A DNA stretch of 64,000 bases from Pueribacillus theae (GTDB lineage: Bacteria; Bacillota; Bacilli; Bacillales; UBA6769), in NCBI RefSeq assembly GCF_003097615.1, contig NZ_QCZG01000001.1, positions 186,001-250,000 on the forward strand, in the 5' to 3' direction. Position numbers and translations under genes: made by a program. This document shows, piece after piece, positions 9,647 through 17,843 of the stretch. Numbering within the stretch: the stretch's first letter is position 1; each line of letters starts with the position of its first letter. A model generated the notes under the pieces. It had not been told where the DNA came from, searched no databases, and saw only the letters and a list, made by a program, of their open reading frames with translations.

Positions 9647-10660
9647 ATGGCTATTAAATCAAGAAAATTAACCGGAAAACAAAAAGCGGCTATTTTGCTT
9701 ATTGCATTAGGACCAGATGTTTCGGCACAAGTGTATAAACATTTGACCGAAGAAGAAATAGAGAAAATGACACTTGAAATTACGAACGTCCGCAAGGTGG
9801 ATGCACAATTAAAAGAGGAAGTGCTGGAACAGTTCCACCAAATTGCGTTGGCGCAAGATTATATTTCCCAAGGGGGGATCGCTTACGCGAAAATGGTCCT
9901 TGAAAAAGCGTTAGGCAAAAATGATGCCATGAATATTATCAACCGGCTGACCCAAACGCTTCAAGTCCGTCCTTTCGACTTTGCGCGGAAAGCGGAACCG
10001 GCACAAATTTTGAATTTTATCCAGCATGAACACCCGCAGACAATAGCGCTTATCCTTTCCTATCTTGATCCAGGCGTATCAGGGCAAATACTTTCTGATT
10101 TGCCTCAAGAAATGCAAGCGGATATTGCGAAAAGAATGGCAACGATGGACCGGACGTCGCCTGAAATTATTAACGAAGTCGAACAGATTCTTGAACGGAA
10201 GCTGTCTACAACTGTTACACAGGACTACACACAGACCGGTGGAGTCGAGTCTGTTGTTGAGGTGCTAAATAGTGTTGACAGGGCAACTGAGAAAACGATT
10301 CTTGATGCGTTGGAAATTCAAGATCCCGAATTGGCTGAAGAAATTAAGAAGCGAATGTTCGTATTCGAAGATATTGTTACGCTCGATAACCGCGCCATTC
10401 AGCGCGTCATTCGCGATGTGGAAAACGAGGATTTATTACTGTCTTTAAAAGCAGCTAGCGAAGAAGTAAAAGAGATCATTTACAGCAATATGTCCCAGCG
10501 TATGGTTGAAACATACAAAGATGAGCTTGAATATATGGGCCCTGTCCGGCTAAGGGATGTAGAAGAAGCACAAATGCGCATTGTAGCTGTTATTAGAAGA
10601 CTGGAGGAATCTGGAGAAATCGTCATTGCACGCGGTGGAGGTGACGACATCATTGGTTAA
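9647..10660 (+). CDS. fliG: Flagellar motor switch protein FliG
   Basis: FliG is the rotor protein that couples the stator to the switch complex. The 337 residues carry the amino-terminal FliF-binding domain, the middle domain with the EHPQ motif (NFIQHEHPQTIALILSYLDP) that contacts FliM, and the carboxy-terminal torque domain with alternating charges such as LEIQDPELAEEIKKRMF. The ATG follows AGGAGTTG, 11 bases after fliF. Its end overlaps fliH by eight bases, suggesting translational coupling. Confidence 0.97.
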   Translation: MAIKSRKLTGKQKAAILLIALGPDVSAQVYKHLTEEEIEKMTLEITNVRKVDAQLKEEVLEQFHQIALAQDYISQGGIAYAKMVLEKALGKNDAMNIINRLTQTLQVRPFDFARKAEPAQILNFIQHEHPQTIALILSYLDPGVSGQILSDLPQEMQADIAKRMATMDRTSPEIINEVEQILERKLSTTVTQDYTQTGGVESVVEVLNSVDRATEKTILDALEIQDPELAEEIKKRMFVFEDIVTLDNRAIQRVIRDVENEDLLLSLKAASEEVKEIIYSNMSQRMVETYKDELEYMGPVRLRDVEEAQMRIVAVIRRLEESGEIVIARGGGDDIIG

Positions 10661-11432
10661 CTTAATTAAATGTACAACGGAAGACTTAGATAAAAACGCA
10701 AAATTGATTGCATTGAAAAGGTCTGTTCAGATAAAGACACGCCATAATGAAAATAACGAAGATTTGAATACAGATTTCCGTGGGCAAAAAGCTAATGAAA
10801 TGATTGCGGAAGCGAAAGAAGAAGCGGATAAACTTCTGAATGAAACAGAAAAATTGATTCAAAAAAAGAAGCAGCAATTACAAAAAGAAGAAGAAGCGCT
10901 CCAAAATAAAATAAATGAAGCACTTGAAGAAGCAAGACTCCAAGGCTACCAAGAAGGGTATGATCACGGCAGGATGGACGGAGAAGAGTCGATTCGCCAA
11001 TCTGTCTTGGAAGCCCAGCGGCTTGTAGATGCAGCAAAAAAGGATTATTTGAACAAATTAAAAGAAGCCGAACCTGAAATCGTCAAAATCGCCGTTCAAA
11101 TAACAGAAAAAATAATTGGCGAAACGTTGAAACAACAACCAGAACAGTGGACAAGCTTAGTTAAGACCGTATTAAAGGAAGTAAAAGAACATGAAAACAT
11201 CCGAATTATCGTCCATCCAACGAAATATGAACGAACGGTTCGGCAAAAAAGAGAGCTGCTATCTGTATTGAACGATTCAACAGACCTGTCCATTTACCCT
11301 GATCAAGAATTACATGAAAATGGATGCTTAATTGAAACATCGTTTGGAACGATTAATGCTTCGATTGACAGCCAGCTTTCAGAAATCAAACGACAGCTTA
11401 TTGAATACGTAGAGGAATTAGAAAATGCTTAG
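10653..11432 (+). CDS. fliH: Flagellar export ATPase regulator FliH
   Basis: FliH is the peripheral stalk of the flagellar export ATPase; it binds FliI and controls it. The protein of 259 residues has a long amino-terminal coiled coil rich in Glu, Lys and Gln, and a carboxy-terminal domain with VKIAVQITEKIIGE and related V-ATPase E-subunit-like helices. A TTG start at 10653 is chosen because GGAGGTGA lies eight bases upstream, and it gives the typical beginning with VNLIK. The gene overlaps fliG and fliI by eight bases on each side. Confidence 0.9.
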   Translation: MVNLIKCTTEDLDKNAKLIALKRSVQIKTRHNENNEDLNTDFRGQKANEMIAEAKEEADKLLNETEKLIQKKKQQLQKEEEALQNKINEALEEARLQGYQEGYDHGRMDGEESIRQSVLEAQRLVDAAKKDYLNKLKEAEPEIVKIAVQITEKIIGETLKQQPEQWTSLVKTVLKEVKEHENIRIIVHPTKYERTVRQKRELLSVLNDSTDLSIYPDQELHENGCLIETSFGTINASIDSQLSEIKRQLIEYVEELENA

Positions 11433-12738
11433 TAAATTGATTGATGCAATCGAACAGGTTGATCCGTATAAACGTTTTGGGAAAGTCACAAGGGTTGTCG
11501 GATTGATGATTGAGTCAAAAGGGCCTGAAACATCAGTTGGCAATGTTTGTTTTTTACACATTGGCAAGCGAAAGAAGAGAGTCGTGAAAGCGGAGGTTGT
11601 TGGATTTCGCGATGAATATGTTTTGTTAATGCCGTTTACGAACGTTACGGATATTTCACCGGGGACATTAGTTGAAGATACCGGAAAACCGTTGCATATT
11701 AAAGCGGGGCTAGAACTTATCGGAACGGTTCTGGATGGCATTGGGAACCCTCTCGATGGAAGTGAGCCGATGAGAGGATTGTTTCCTGTACCAACGGATA
11801 ATGAGCCGCCAAACCCATTATCTCGCCCCCGCGTACAACAACCGATCGAAATCGGAGTGCGCGCCATCGATAGCTTGCTAACGATAGGAAAAGGCCAAAG
11901 GATTGGGATTTTTGCCGGATCAGGGGTCGGGAAAAGCACATTGCTGGGTATGATCGCAAGAAATTCCAATGCGGATGTTAACGTGATTGCACTTATTGGC
12001 GAGAGAGGCCGTGAAGTGCTGGAATTTGTTGAGAAGGACTTAGGTGAACAAGGCTTAAATCGGTCGATTGTGATCGCTGCAACCTCTGACCAACCTGCAT
12101 TAATGCGCATAAAAGGCGCATTGACCGCGACAGCGATTGCTGAATATTTTCGAGATCAAGGCTTGAGTGTCATGTTAATGATGGACTCCGTCACGAGGGT
12201 TGCAATGGCGCAGCGGGAAATCGGTTTAGCGATTGGGGAGCCTCCTACAACAAAGGGATACACCCCGTCTGTCTTTTCATTGCTTCCAAAACTTCTTGAA
12301 CGTTCCGGAACGAATAAATTGGGCGCGATAACTGCGATTTATACTGTCCTCGTTGACGGTGATGATTTTAATGAGCCGATCGCTGATACCGTAAGAGGGA
12401 TATTAGATGGCCATTTTATTCTTGATCGGCAGCTTGCAAATAAAGGGCAATTTCCAGCGCTTAATATTTTAGAGAGTGTCAGCCGTGTCATGCCAAATAT
12501 CGTTTCTTCCGATCATCTTTATGCTGCACATCACTTTAGGGACTTGCTCTCTACCTACCGTGAAGCAGAGGATTTAATTAATATCGGGGCTTATAAAACC
12601 GGAACATCCAAAAAAATAGACGAAGCGATCGCAGCCAAAGAGAAAATGATTGCTTTTCTAAAACAAGAAGTTGATGAACATGCCTCTATTGAAGAATCGA
12701 TTCAATTGCTTATTAAGCAATTTTGCAAAGGAGAATGA
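11425..12738 (+). CDS. fliI: Flagellum-specific ATP synthase FliI
   Basis: FliI is the hexameric ATPase that helps deliver export substrates to the flagellar gate. It is related to the F1 beta subunit. Walker A, GSGVGKST, is at residues 165-172; ALIGERGREV and the Walker B region VMLMMDSVTRVAMAQREIG follow. The 437 residues agree with the family. The ATG at 11425 overlaps fliH by eight bases. Neighbours fliH and fliJ encode its regulator and central stalk. Confidence 0.97.
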   Translation: MLSKLIDAIEQVDPYKRFGKVTRVVGLMIESKGPETSVGNVCFLHIGKRKKRVVKAEVVGFRDEYVLLMPFTNVTDISPGTLVEDTGKPLHIKAGLELIGTVLDGIGNPLDGSEPMRGLFPVPTDNEPPNPLSRPRVQQPIEIGVRAIDSLLTIGKGQRIGIFAGSGVGKSTLLGMIARNSNADVNVIALIGERGREVLEFVEKDLGEQGLNRSIVIAATSDQPALMRIKGALTATAIAEYFRDQGLSVMLMMDSVTRVAMAQREIGLAIGEPPTTKGYTPSVFSLLPKLLERSGTNKLGAITAIYTVLVDGDDFNEPIADTVRGILDGHFILDRQLANKGQFPALNILESVSRVMPNIVSSDHLYAAHHFRDLLSTYREAEDLINIGAYKTGTSKKIDEAIAAKEKMIAFLKQEVDEHASIEESIQLLIKQFCKGE

Positions 12739-12740
12739 AG

Positions 12741-13187
12741 ATGGCTTTCCATTTTCGCCTTGATAAAGTACTGACAATAAAAGAAAAGGAAAAAAATCTT
12801 TCTGAGCTCGAGTACGCCGATGCAAGGCAGCAATTTGAAAAAGCGGCAAGGCGTTTATACGAACTATTAAAGAAAAAGGAAGACTTAGAAAAACAATATG
12901 AACAAAAAATGCAAGTTGGCGTAATGGCAGATTCATTGCTGCAATACAGCTACCATTTGCAAACATTACAAACAAGCATCACCCAAGAACAATTAAACGT
13001 AAATCGGGCTAAATTTTTAATGGAAGGCAAACACCAAAAGATTATCCAAAAATCAGTTGAAGTAAAAAAATACAACCGATTAAAGGAAAAACATTTTGCC
13101 CATTTTAAAAACCAACTAAAAAAAGATGAAAGTAAGCAATTGGATGAACTTTCTTTAATAAAGCCAGGTGAATGGCATGGGATTTAG
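12741..13187 (+). CDS. fliJ: Flagellar export chaperone / ATPase stalk FliJ
   Basis: FliJ is a short antiparallel coiled coil that sits in the FliI ring like the gamma subunit of F1. The 148 residues are almost entirely charged helix, with the family start MAFHFRLDKVL and the carboxy-terminal NRLKEKHFAHFKNQLKKDE. Of two in-frame ATGs, the one at 12741 is correctly spaced from AAAGGAGA, while the one at 12735 abuts it. Its end overlaps the next gene by 11 bases. Confidence 0.92.
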   Translation: MAFHFRLDKVLTIKEKEKNLSELEYADARQQFEKAARRLYELLKKKEDLEKQYEQKMQVGVMADSLLQYSYHLQTLQTSITQEQLNVNRAKFLMEGKHQKIIQKSVEVKKYNRLKEKHFAHFKNQLKKDESKQLDELSLIKPGEWHGI

Positions 13188-13740
13188 CAAGCTTCAGTGG
13201 TTCTTTTTCGTCTTTTTAATCCCATTGATTTTTGCAATTGTTGTATACGGTGTTGTTTTATCGTTTATGGGAAAAAGTATTTTTGACCAGTTTAAGACTG
13301 TCGGCTCCCATATTCCAATCGTATCAACTTTTTTTGATGAAGAGAAAAAGGATCAAAATGACATTTCATTGGAAAAAGAGGTAGCCCGCCTCACGGAAAA
13401 AATTAGGCAGCAAGAAGAAGAAATTGAAAAGTTAGAGCAAAAACTACAAGACAAAGATAACGAATTAGTAGAAACGAAGCAAACCATTGTAAAGCTTGAA
13501 AAACAATTGCAAACAGAGGAAGAAGAAACGTTAAGTGATGAAACGAGTGTAAAGGACACAGGGAAATTACTTCTATCCATGTCTCCAAAAGACGCAGCTT
13601 TAATTATTTCCGAGATGGAAAATAAGGATGTTATCACGTTGTTCAAAACGTTTAAACCAGAAGAGAGTGGAAGAATTTTAGCAAAGCTGGAGCCGAACAA
13701 AGCTTCCAATATTATGAAGCAACTTATGTCAGAAGAATAA
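13177..13740 (+). CDS. ylxF: MotE-like flagellar protein (YlxF), MgtE amino-terminal-like domain
   Basis: This 187-residue protein has one membrane segment at about residues 8-30, then a long Glu/Lys/Gln coiled coil (about 58-115). The carboxy-terminal domain, about 125-187, resembles the MgtE intracellular amino-terminal domain, with LLLSMSPKDAALIISEME and GRILAKLEPNKASNIMKQL. Related MotE proteins are chaperones for the stator protein MotC in some bacteria. In Bacillus the role is less defined, so only a flagellar accessory function is called. The ATG at 13177 follows AGGTGA and overlaps fliJ. Confidence 0.8.
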   Translation: MGFSKLQWFFFVFLIPLIFAIVVYGVVLSFMGKSIFDQFKTVGSHIPIVSTFFDEEKKDQNDISLEKEVARLTEKIRQQEEEIEKLEQKLQDKDNELVETKQTIVKLEKQLQTEEEETLSDETSVKDTGKLLLSMSPKDAALIISEMENKDVITLFKTFKPEESGRILAKLEPNKASNIMKQLMSEE

Positions 13741-13772
13741 TCATCACCTGCTTGAAAGGGGGTGAGAACGAA

Positions 13773-15353
13773 ATGAATCGGATAGGTGAATACTTTCTGC
13801 AGCTAGGGCCTGAAGGGCAGAGCAGGTCAATGAATGATGCTGCTCAACCGTTTACCAGTGAACGGCCATTTCACTTATTTCTTGAAAAAGAAATGAATAT
13901 GGAGAAGAAAGCTAAATCTTTTTTTGATGATTTACAGATTGGCAACGATAGTGAACAAAATCAGTTTAAAAAAGCGATAAAATCATTAATCGGTTTTACT
14001 GAAGAGGAGTGGGAAGGGTTGCTTGGATCAAAGTCATTAAGGCAAAAGCTTCCTGAACTAGCAGAATGGCAGTCTGAAGCTGAAGAGATCATGCAAATTG
14101 AAGACCAAGAGCCAATGATGGAACCGCTAATCCATTCGTTTTTATCAATAATTGGTTTTTCAACGCCGGACAGTCCAGCAAACTTAAACGCAATCATTCA
14201 AACGCTTCAACATAGCGACTATTCCGATGATGCAAAACACCTATTTTTTCGATTGATAAATGCTTTGGAATCGGAACATCGAACACCAAATGATGAAAAC
14301 GAAGAAGTGAATGCATCCAATGTTACCGATAAGCGGATAGGCACTTCGCATCTTCCTGAGAAAGAAAATGAACAAACAAAGCTTCTTGAAACGGTTCAAT
14401 TTCTTTTACATTTCACTGAAGAAGATTGGGAGGCGATTCTCGGAACAGAACGATTCAATCAGATGCTTCCTGCACTGCGAGAATGGCAGTCTGAAGCTGA
14501 AGAAATGATCCGAGCTAAGGACCGAGAGCCAATGATGGAGCGGTTCATCCAGTCCTTTTTAACGATTGCAGGCTTTACACTTCCAGCGAATTTGGCAGAC
14601 TCACGGTCAACTGTCGAACTTGGCCGCTATCATGATGATGCGAAAACTCTCTTTTTGCGGCTGGCGAATTTTTTAGAAGCGAATCGTGAAACGGTTCAAC
14701 GTAGCGATCGGACCCATTTTGAAAATGCCATTCTACGTTCAAATCACTTCGTTGCGTCCGCTGTTTCCGAAGGAAGTGAATTTAACAATAGGAGTCATAT
14801 GAAGACTGAAAAAGCTACTGAACCACGTATCATTTTGCAGCCGGGCCATTTTTTTCAACAAGCATCGATGGATAAACTCCAACAGCTTGAATGGCGGATG
14901 CATGTAACGAACAGAATGAACGAGAGTTCTTTAGCTAACCAATTGGAAAGGCTGATGGGGAACAGCCGTTTACACACCTTTAAAAACGGTATAACGGAAT
15001 TAAGCATCAGGCTGTACCCAGAACATCTTGGCTCACTCGCTATTAAACTCATTCACCAGAATGGTGAATTGATTGCTAGAATAACAGCGCAAACTGAAAC
15101 TGCAAAACAATTAATTGAATCGCAATTGCATCAGCTGCGCCACGCATTTATTGCTCAACAGATCAACGTCGAGAAAATCGAGATTGGACAACAATCTCAC
15201 CATTCACAGCAACAAGCTCAACATGAAGGTTCAAGGCAAGGAAATGGACGAAATGCTGAGCAAGAAATGGAACAAACGAATGATTATGAAAATCAGCAAA
15301 AAGAAGAAGAGGAAGAATCTTTTAAGAAATGGCTAGAAGCACTTTCGTTTTAA
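13773..15353 (+). CDS. fliK: Flagellar hook-length control protein FliK
   Basis: FliK measures the hook and triggers the switch of export specificity. The carboxy-terminal Flg_hook domain, about residues 395-475, is clear (LSIRLYPEHLGSLAIKL), followed by a Gln/His/Glu-rich tail. The amino-terminal part holds an internal duplication: residues about 64-167 and 203-306 share FTEE.WE..LG, P.L.EWQSEAEE and EPMME...SFL, offset by 139 residues. The ATG at 13773 is chosen because the upstream TTG at 13752 would place the AAAGGGGGTGA ribosome site inside the protein. The 526 residues exceed the roughly 490 typical of B. subtilis. Confidence 0.9.
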   Translation: MNRIGEYFLQLGPEGQSRSMNDAAQPFTSERPFHLFLEKEMNMEKKAKSFFDDLQIGNDSEQNQFKKAIKSLIGFTEEEWEGLLGSKSLRQKLPELAEWQSEAEEIMQIEDQEPMMEPLIHSFLSIIGFSTPDSPANLNAIIQTLQHSDYSDDAKHLFFRLINALESEHRTPNDENEEVNASNVTDKRIGTSHLPEKENEQTKLLETVQFLLHFTEEDWEAILGTERFNQMLPALREWQSEAEEMIRAKDREPMMERFIQSFLTIAGFTLPANLADSRSTVELGRYHDDAKTLFLRLANFLEANRETVQRSDRTHFENAILRSNHFVASAVSEGSEFNNRSHMKTEKATEPRIILQPGHFFQQASMDKLQQLEWRMHVTNRMNESSLANQLERLMGNSRLHTFKNGITELSIRLYPEHLGSLAIKLIHQNGELIARITAQTETAKQLIESQLHQLRHAFIAQQINVEKIEIGQQSHHSQQQAQHEGSRQGNGRNAEQEMEQTNDYENQQKEEEEESFKKWLEALSF

Positions 15354-15368
15354 AGAAAGGAGAAGGGT

Positions 15369-15839
15369 ATGGAGAGCAACAAGCTTGATGACTCCTTGTT
15401 TTTATCAAACTTGCCCCAAAAAACGACAGGCAACAGTTCATTAGGTAAAGATGAATTCATGAAGATACTGATTACACAACTGCAAAACCAAGATCCATTA
15501 AATCCAATGGAAGACAGGGAATTCATTGCACAAATGGCAAGCTTTTCGAGTTTAGAACAGATGATGAACATGACAAAAATGTTTGAAGGGTTCATTGCAA
15601 CTCAAACGAACGGCCTAATTGTCCAAAACAGCCAAATGATTGGGAAGGAAGTTAAGTATATTACTTATCAAGGAATTGATGATGAAGAAATGGAAGAAGT
15701 GACGAAAACAGGTATCGTGACAGCTGTTTCTTTCAAAGGTGGGGAAATGTTATTTGAGCTTGATAATAAAGAAAAGGTAAAACCGGAATTTATCTACGAA
15801 ATTCGTGAACATAAAGAGACCCCTTCATCTGAAAGCTAG
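15369..15839 (+). CDS. flgD: Flagellar hook assembly scaffold protein FlgD
   Basis: FlgD caps the growing hook and places hook subunits, then is discarded. The 156 residues carry the family motif [40 protein letters not shown] at about 24-63, given here only as its location and key residues QNQDPLNP and SLEQM. The carboxy-terminal part is the small beta domain. The ATG follows GAAAGGAGAAGG. It lies between fliK and the TIGR02530 gene; in B. subtilis the same gene was called ylxG. Confidence 0.94.
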   Translation: MESNKLDDSLFLSNLPQKTTGNSSLGKDEFMKILITQLQNQDPLNPMEDREFIAQMASFSSLEQMMNMTKMFEGFIATQTNGLIVQNSQMIGKEVKYITYQGIDDEEMEEVTKTGIVTAVSFKGGEMLFELDNKEKVKPEFIYEIREHKETPSSES

Positions 15840-15850
15840 AAGGTGATCGT

Positions 15851-16234
15851 GTGATAAATTTCCGAGTTCAACACCCTCCTATTCAGCCATCTGATGCCCA
15901 TCATCAGGCTACAGGTAATAAAACAAACAACAACAATTTTAAAGAACTTTTCAAAACGGAGTTAACAAACGAAACAAATTTAAAAGTAAGCAAACACGCC
16001 GAGACACGCTTTCAGCAAAGGGGAATTTCACTGTCAAATGAAGTGTGGAAAAAGGTGGAAAATGCAGTTGATCATGCACGAACGAAAGGTGTAACAGAAG
16101 CGTTAGTTTTAACGAAAGAAGCGGCACTCGTAGTTAGTACGAAAAACAAGCTTGTCATTACTGCGCTCGATCGCAAAAGCGCAGAGGAACAAATTTTCAC
16201 GAATATTAATGGGACAATTCTAATAGAAAAATAG
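15851..16234 (+). CDS. Flagellar operon protein of the TIGR02530 family, function unknown
   Basis: This 127-residue soluble protein has a basic, low-complexity amino terminus and a conserved carboxy-terminal half with HAETRFQQRGI, ALVLTKEAALVVS and NKLVITALD. These features fit the TIGR02530 family (flg_new), found between flgD and flgE in many Firmicutes. No membrane segment, signal peptide or catalytic motif is visible. It starts with GTG after AAGGTGAT, 11 bases after flgD. From its place between scaffold and hook genes I infer a hook-assembly role, but this is not shown by the sequence. Confidence 0.75.
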   Translation: MINFRVQHPPIQPSDAHHQATGNKTNNNNFKELFKTELTNETNLKVSKHAETRFQQRGISLSNEVWKKVENAVDHARTKGVTEALVLTKEAALVVSTKNKLVITALDRKSAEEQIFTNINGTILIEK

Positions 16235-16309
16235 GCTGGACCTGACGGAGGCCAATCGCTGTGGAATGATGGAAGCAGCTAATTATGAAATGAAAAGGGG
16301 TAATGTGAC

Positions 16310-17128
16310 GTGCTACGTTCATTGTATTCAGGAATTAGCGGAATGAAAAATTTTCAAACAAAAATGGATGTTATCGGCAATAACATTTCAAATGTGAATA
16401 CGTACGGCTTTAAAAAAGGAAGGGTGACATTTAGCGATTTAGTGAGCCAACAACTTGCTGGTGCGAATGCCCCTGCCCCTGCAGGAGGAACAGGAGGAAC
16501 AGGAGGAACAAATCCGAAACAAGTCGGTCTCGGCGCCCAAATCGCATCAATCGATACGATTCACACGGCAACAGCATTGCAAACGACAGGAAGGCCGCTT
16601 GATTTAGGGATCAATGGCGATGGGTATTTTGCAGTAACAGACGGAGAGAACGTTTACTATACTCGTGCTGGGAACTTTTACTTAGATGAGGAAGGATATG
16701 TTGTCAGTCCAGATGGCCTCTATTTAACACAAAATGGCACCACTGGTTCAAGAATTCGAATTTCGAGAAACACGACCGAAAGCTTCAGTATAGGGAAGGA
16801 TGGAACAGTCAGTATTAAAGTAAGGAACAACGCTAATTTAGATACCTCTCAACAAATCCGATTAGCGGTGTTTTCAAATCCCGAAGGCCTTGAAAAAATT
16901 GGAGGAAACTTGTTTCGCAAAACAGTGAATTCGGGTGAACAGCAAGTCGAAACTCCTAATCAGGGTGGGGTAGGCTCCGTCATTTCTAACGCACTAGAAA
17001 TGTCCAACGTCGATCTTTCTGAAGAATTTACAGAAATGATCGTTGCACAGCGCGGATTCCAGGCAAATACGAGAATCATCACAACTTCTGACGAGATTTT
17101 ACAAGAATTAGTGAATTTAAAACGATAA
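16310..17128 (+). CDS. flgE: Flagellar hook protein FlgE (FlgG-like)
   Basis: This is the major hook subunit in Bacillus. The 272 residues are short for a hook protein and resemble FlgG, which explains the frequent FlgG label; B. subtilis FlgE is 264. The amino-terminal motif LYSGISGMKNFQTKMDVIGNN and the carboxy-terminal AQRGFQANTRIITTSDEILQE form the axial coiled coil. A Pro/Ala/Gly stretch at about residues 52-67 is encoded partly by three tandem copies of a nine-base repeat. The start is GTG at 16310, 75 bases after the previous gene. Confidence 0.93.
   Translation: MLRSLYSGISGMKNFQTKMDVIGNNISNVNTYGFKKGRVTFSDLVSQQLAGANAPAPAGGTGGTGGTNPKQVGLGAQIASIDTIHTATALQTTGRPLDLGINGDGYFAVTDGENVYYTRAGNFYLDEEGYVVSPDGLYLTQNGTTGSRIRISRNTTESFSIGKDGTVSIKVRNNANLDTSQQIRLAVFSNPEGLEKIGGNLFRKTVNSGEQQVETPNQGGVGSVISNALEMSNVDLSEEFTEMIVAQRGFQANTRIITTSDEILQELVNLKR
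16484..16510 (+). repeat. Three tandem 9-bp units inside flgE
   Basis: GGAGGAACA occurs three times in perfect tandem (16484-16492, 16493-16501, 16502-16510), coding for three Gly-Gly-Thr triplets in the variable region of the hook protein. Each unit with its preceding base reads AGGAGG, an internal Shine-Dalgarno-like hexamer. Unit number could vary by slippage without a frameshift. Confidence 0.9.
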
Positions 17129-17138
17129 GCAGGAGGAA

Positions 17139-17160
17139 GGGCTAAGGCAATCCTTAGCCC
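17139..17160 (+). other. Perfect intercistronic hairpin between a Shine-Dalgarno and swrD
   Basis: GGGCTAAGG (17139-17147), the loop CAAT and CCTTAGCCC (17152-17160) form a perfect nine-base-pair stem. A strong ribosome-site-like AGGAGGAAGG (17131-17140) abuts it on the 5' side and the swrD ATG lies 15 bases 3' of it. No T-tract follows, so it is not a terminator. It may affect swrD translation or mRNA processing in the fla/che transcript. Confidence 0.75.
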
Positions 17161-17175
17161 GTCAAATGAACGGAC

Positions 17176-17388
17176 ATGATTGAGCTTACACGGTTAAATG
17201 GGGAAACGTTTACTTTAAATGCGTTATATATTCAGCAAATCCAGTCATTTCCTGATACCACAATTACGCTTACGAACGGAGAACTAATTGTCGTTCAAGA
17301 AAAAGAGACAGAAGTTATACGGAAAACAGTAAATTTTTATAAGGAGATTAACGTTTTAGGTTTTCGGAAAGGGTTGGAGGGTCAATAA
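17176..17388 (+). CDS. swrD: Swarming motility protein SwrD (FlbD family, YlzI)
   Basis: SwrD is a small protein that raises flagellar motor power for swarming in B. subtilis. The 70 residues match the FlbD family: MIELTRLNGETFTLNA at the start, ITLTNGE in the middle and a carboxy-terminal VNFYKEINVLG. The ATG has no good adjacent ribosome site; the strong AGGAGGAAGG lies upstream of a hairpin (17139-17160). A five-codon reading frame (17166-17183) overlaps the start. fliL follows directly at the stop. Confidence 0.88.
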   Translation: MIELTRLNGETFTLNALYIQQIQSFPDTTITLTNGELIVVQEKETEVIRKTVNFYKEINVLGFRKGLEGQ

Positions 17389-17814
17389 TTGGTCAAAAAT
17401 AAAATGGTTTTTACGATGGTTATTATTTTGCTTTCTATCTTAATTATTGGGATTGTTGCACTTATCGTATATTTTAAACTTGATAATCAACCATCCGGTG
17501 AGCCAACGATCGATGAAATTGTGGAATCGACCTGGCAAACCGAGGAAATAACAACAAATTTAAATGATAGCCATATCATACGGATTCAATTCAAAATCCA
17601 ACTGGATAATAAAAAAGCGAAAGAAGAAATCGAAAAAAGAGATTTTCAAGTGAACAACATTATCATTAATGAATTGTCAAACATGAAAGCGGAAGACTTT
17701 AACGAAAAGGGAAGTCTGACATCATTAGAAGACCGTTTACAGCAACAAATAAATGAATTATTGTCAGACGGTGAAGTAACAAAAGTGTACACCATTCAAA
17801 AAATCATCCAGTAA
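17389..17814 (+). CDS. fliL: Flagellar basal body-associated protein FliL
   Basis: FliL is a single-span membrane protein that surrounds the stator and supports its activity. The 141 residues have a membrane segment at about 5-29 (MVFTMVIILLSILIIGIVAL), then a periplasmic-side domain with IRIQFKIQLD and the carboxy-terminal region GSLTSLEDRLQQQINELL. The start is TTG at 17389, immediately after the swrD stop, with GGAGGG six bases upstream. Length agrees with B. subtilis. Confidence 0.92.
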   Translation: MVKNKMVFTMVIILLSILIIGIVALIVYFKLDNQPSGEPTIDEIVESTWQTEEITTNLNDSHIIRIQFKIQLDNKKAKEEIEKRDFQVNNIIINELSNMKAEDFNEKGSLTSLEDRLQQQINELLSDGEVTKVYTIQKIIQ

Positions 17815-17843
17815 ATTTAAGGCTTGAAACAGAGGTGGGGCCT

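Noticed and set aside
11418-12110. Antisense open frame of about 230 codons opposite fliI
   Set aside because: It lies wholly within the conserved fliI gene, has a Ser/Pro-rich composition typical of a shadow frame and no ribosome site.
13752-13772. Upstream TTG start for fliK
   Set aside because: It would translate the ribosome site AAAGGGGGTGA itself; the ATG at 13773 is well spaced from it.
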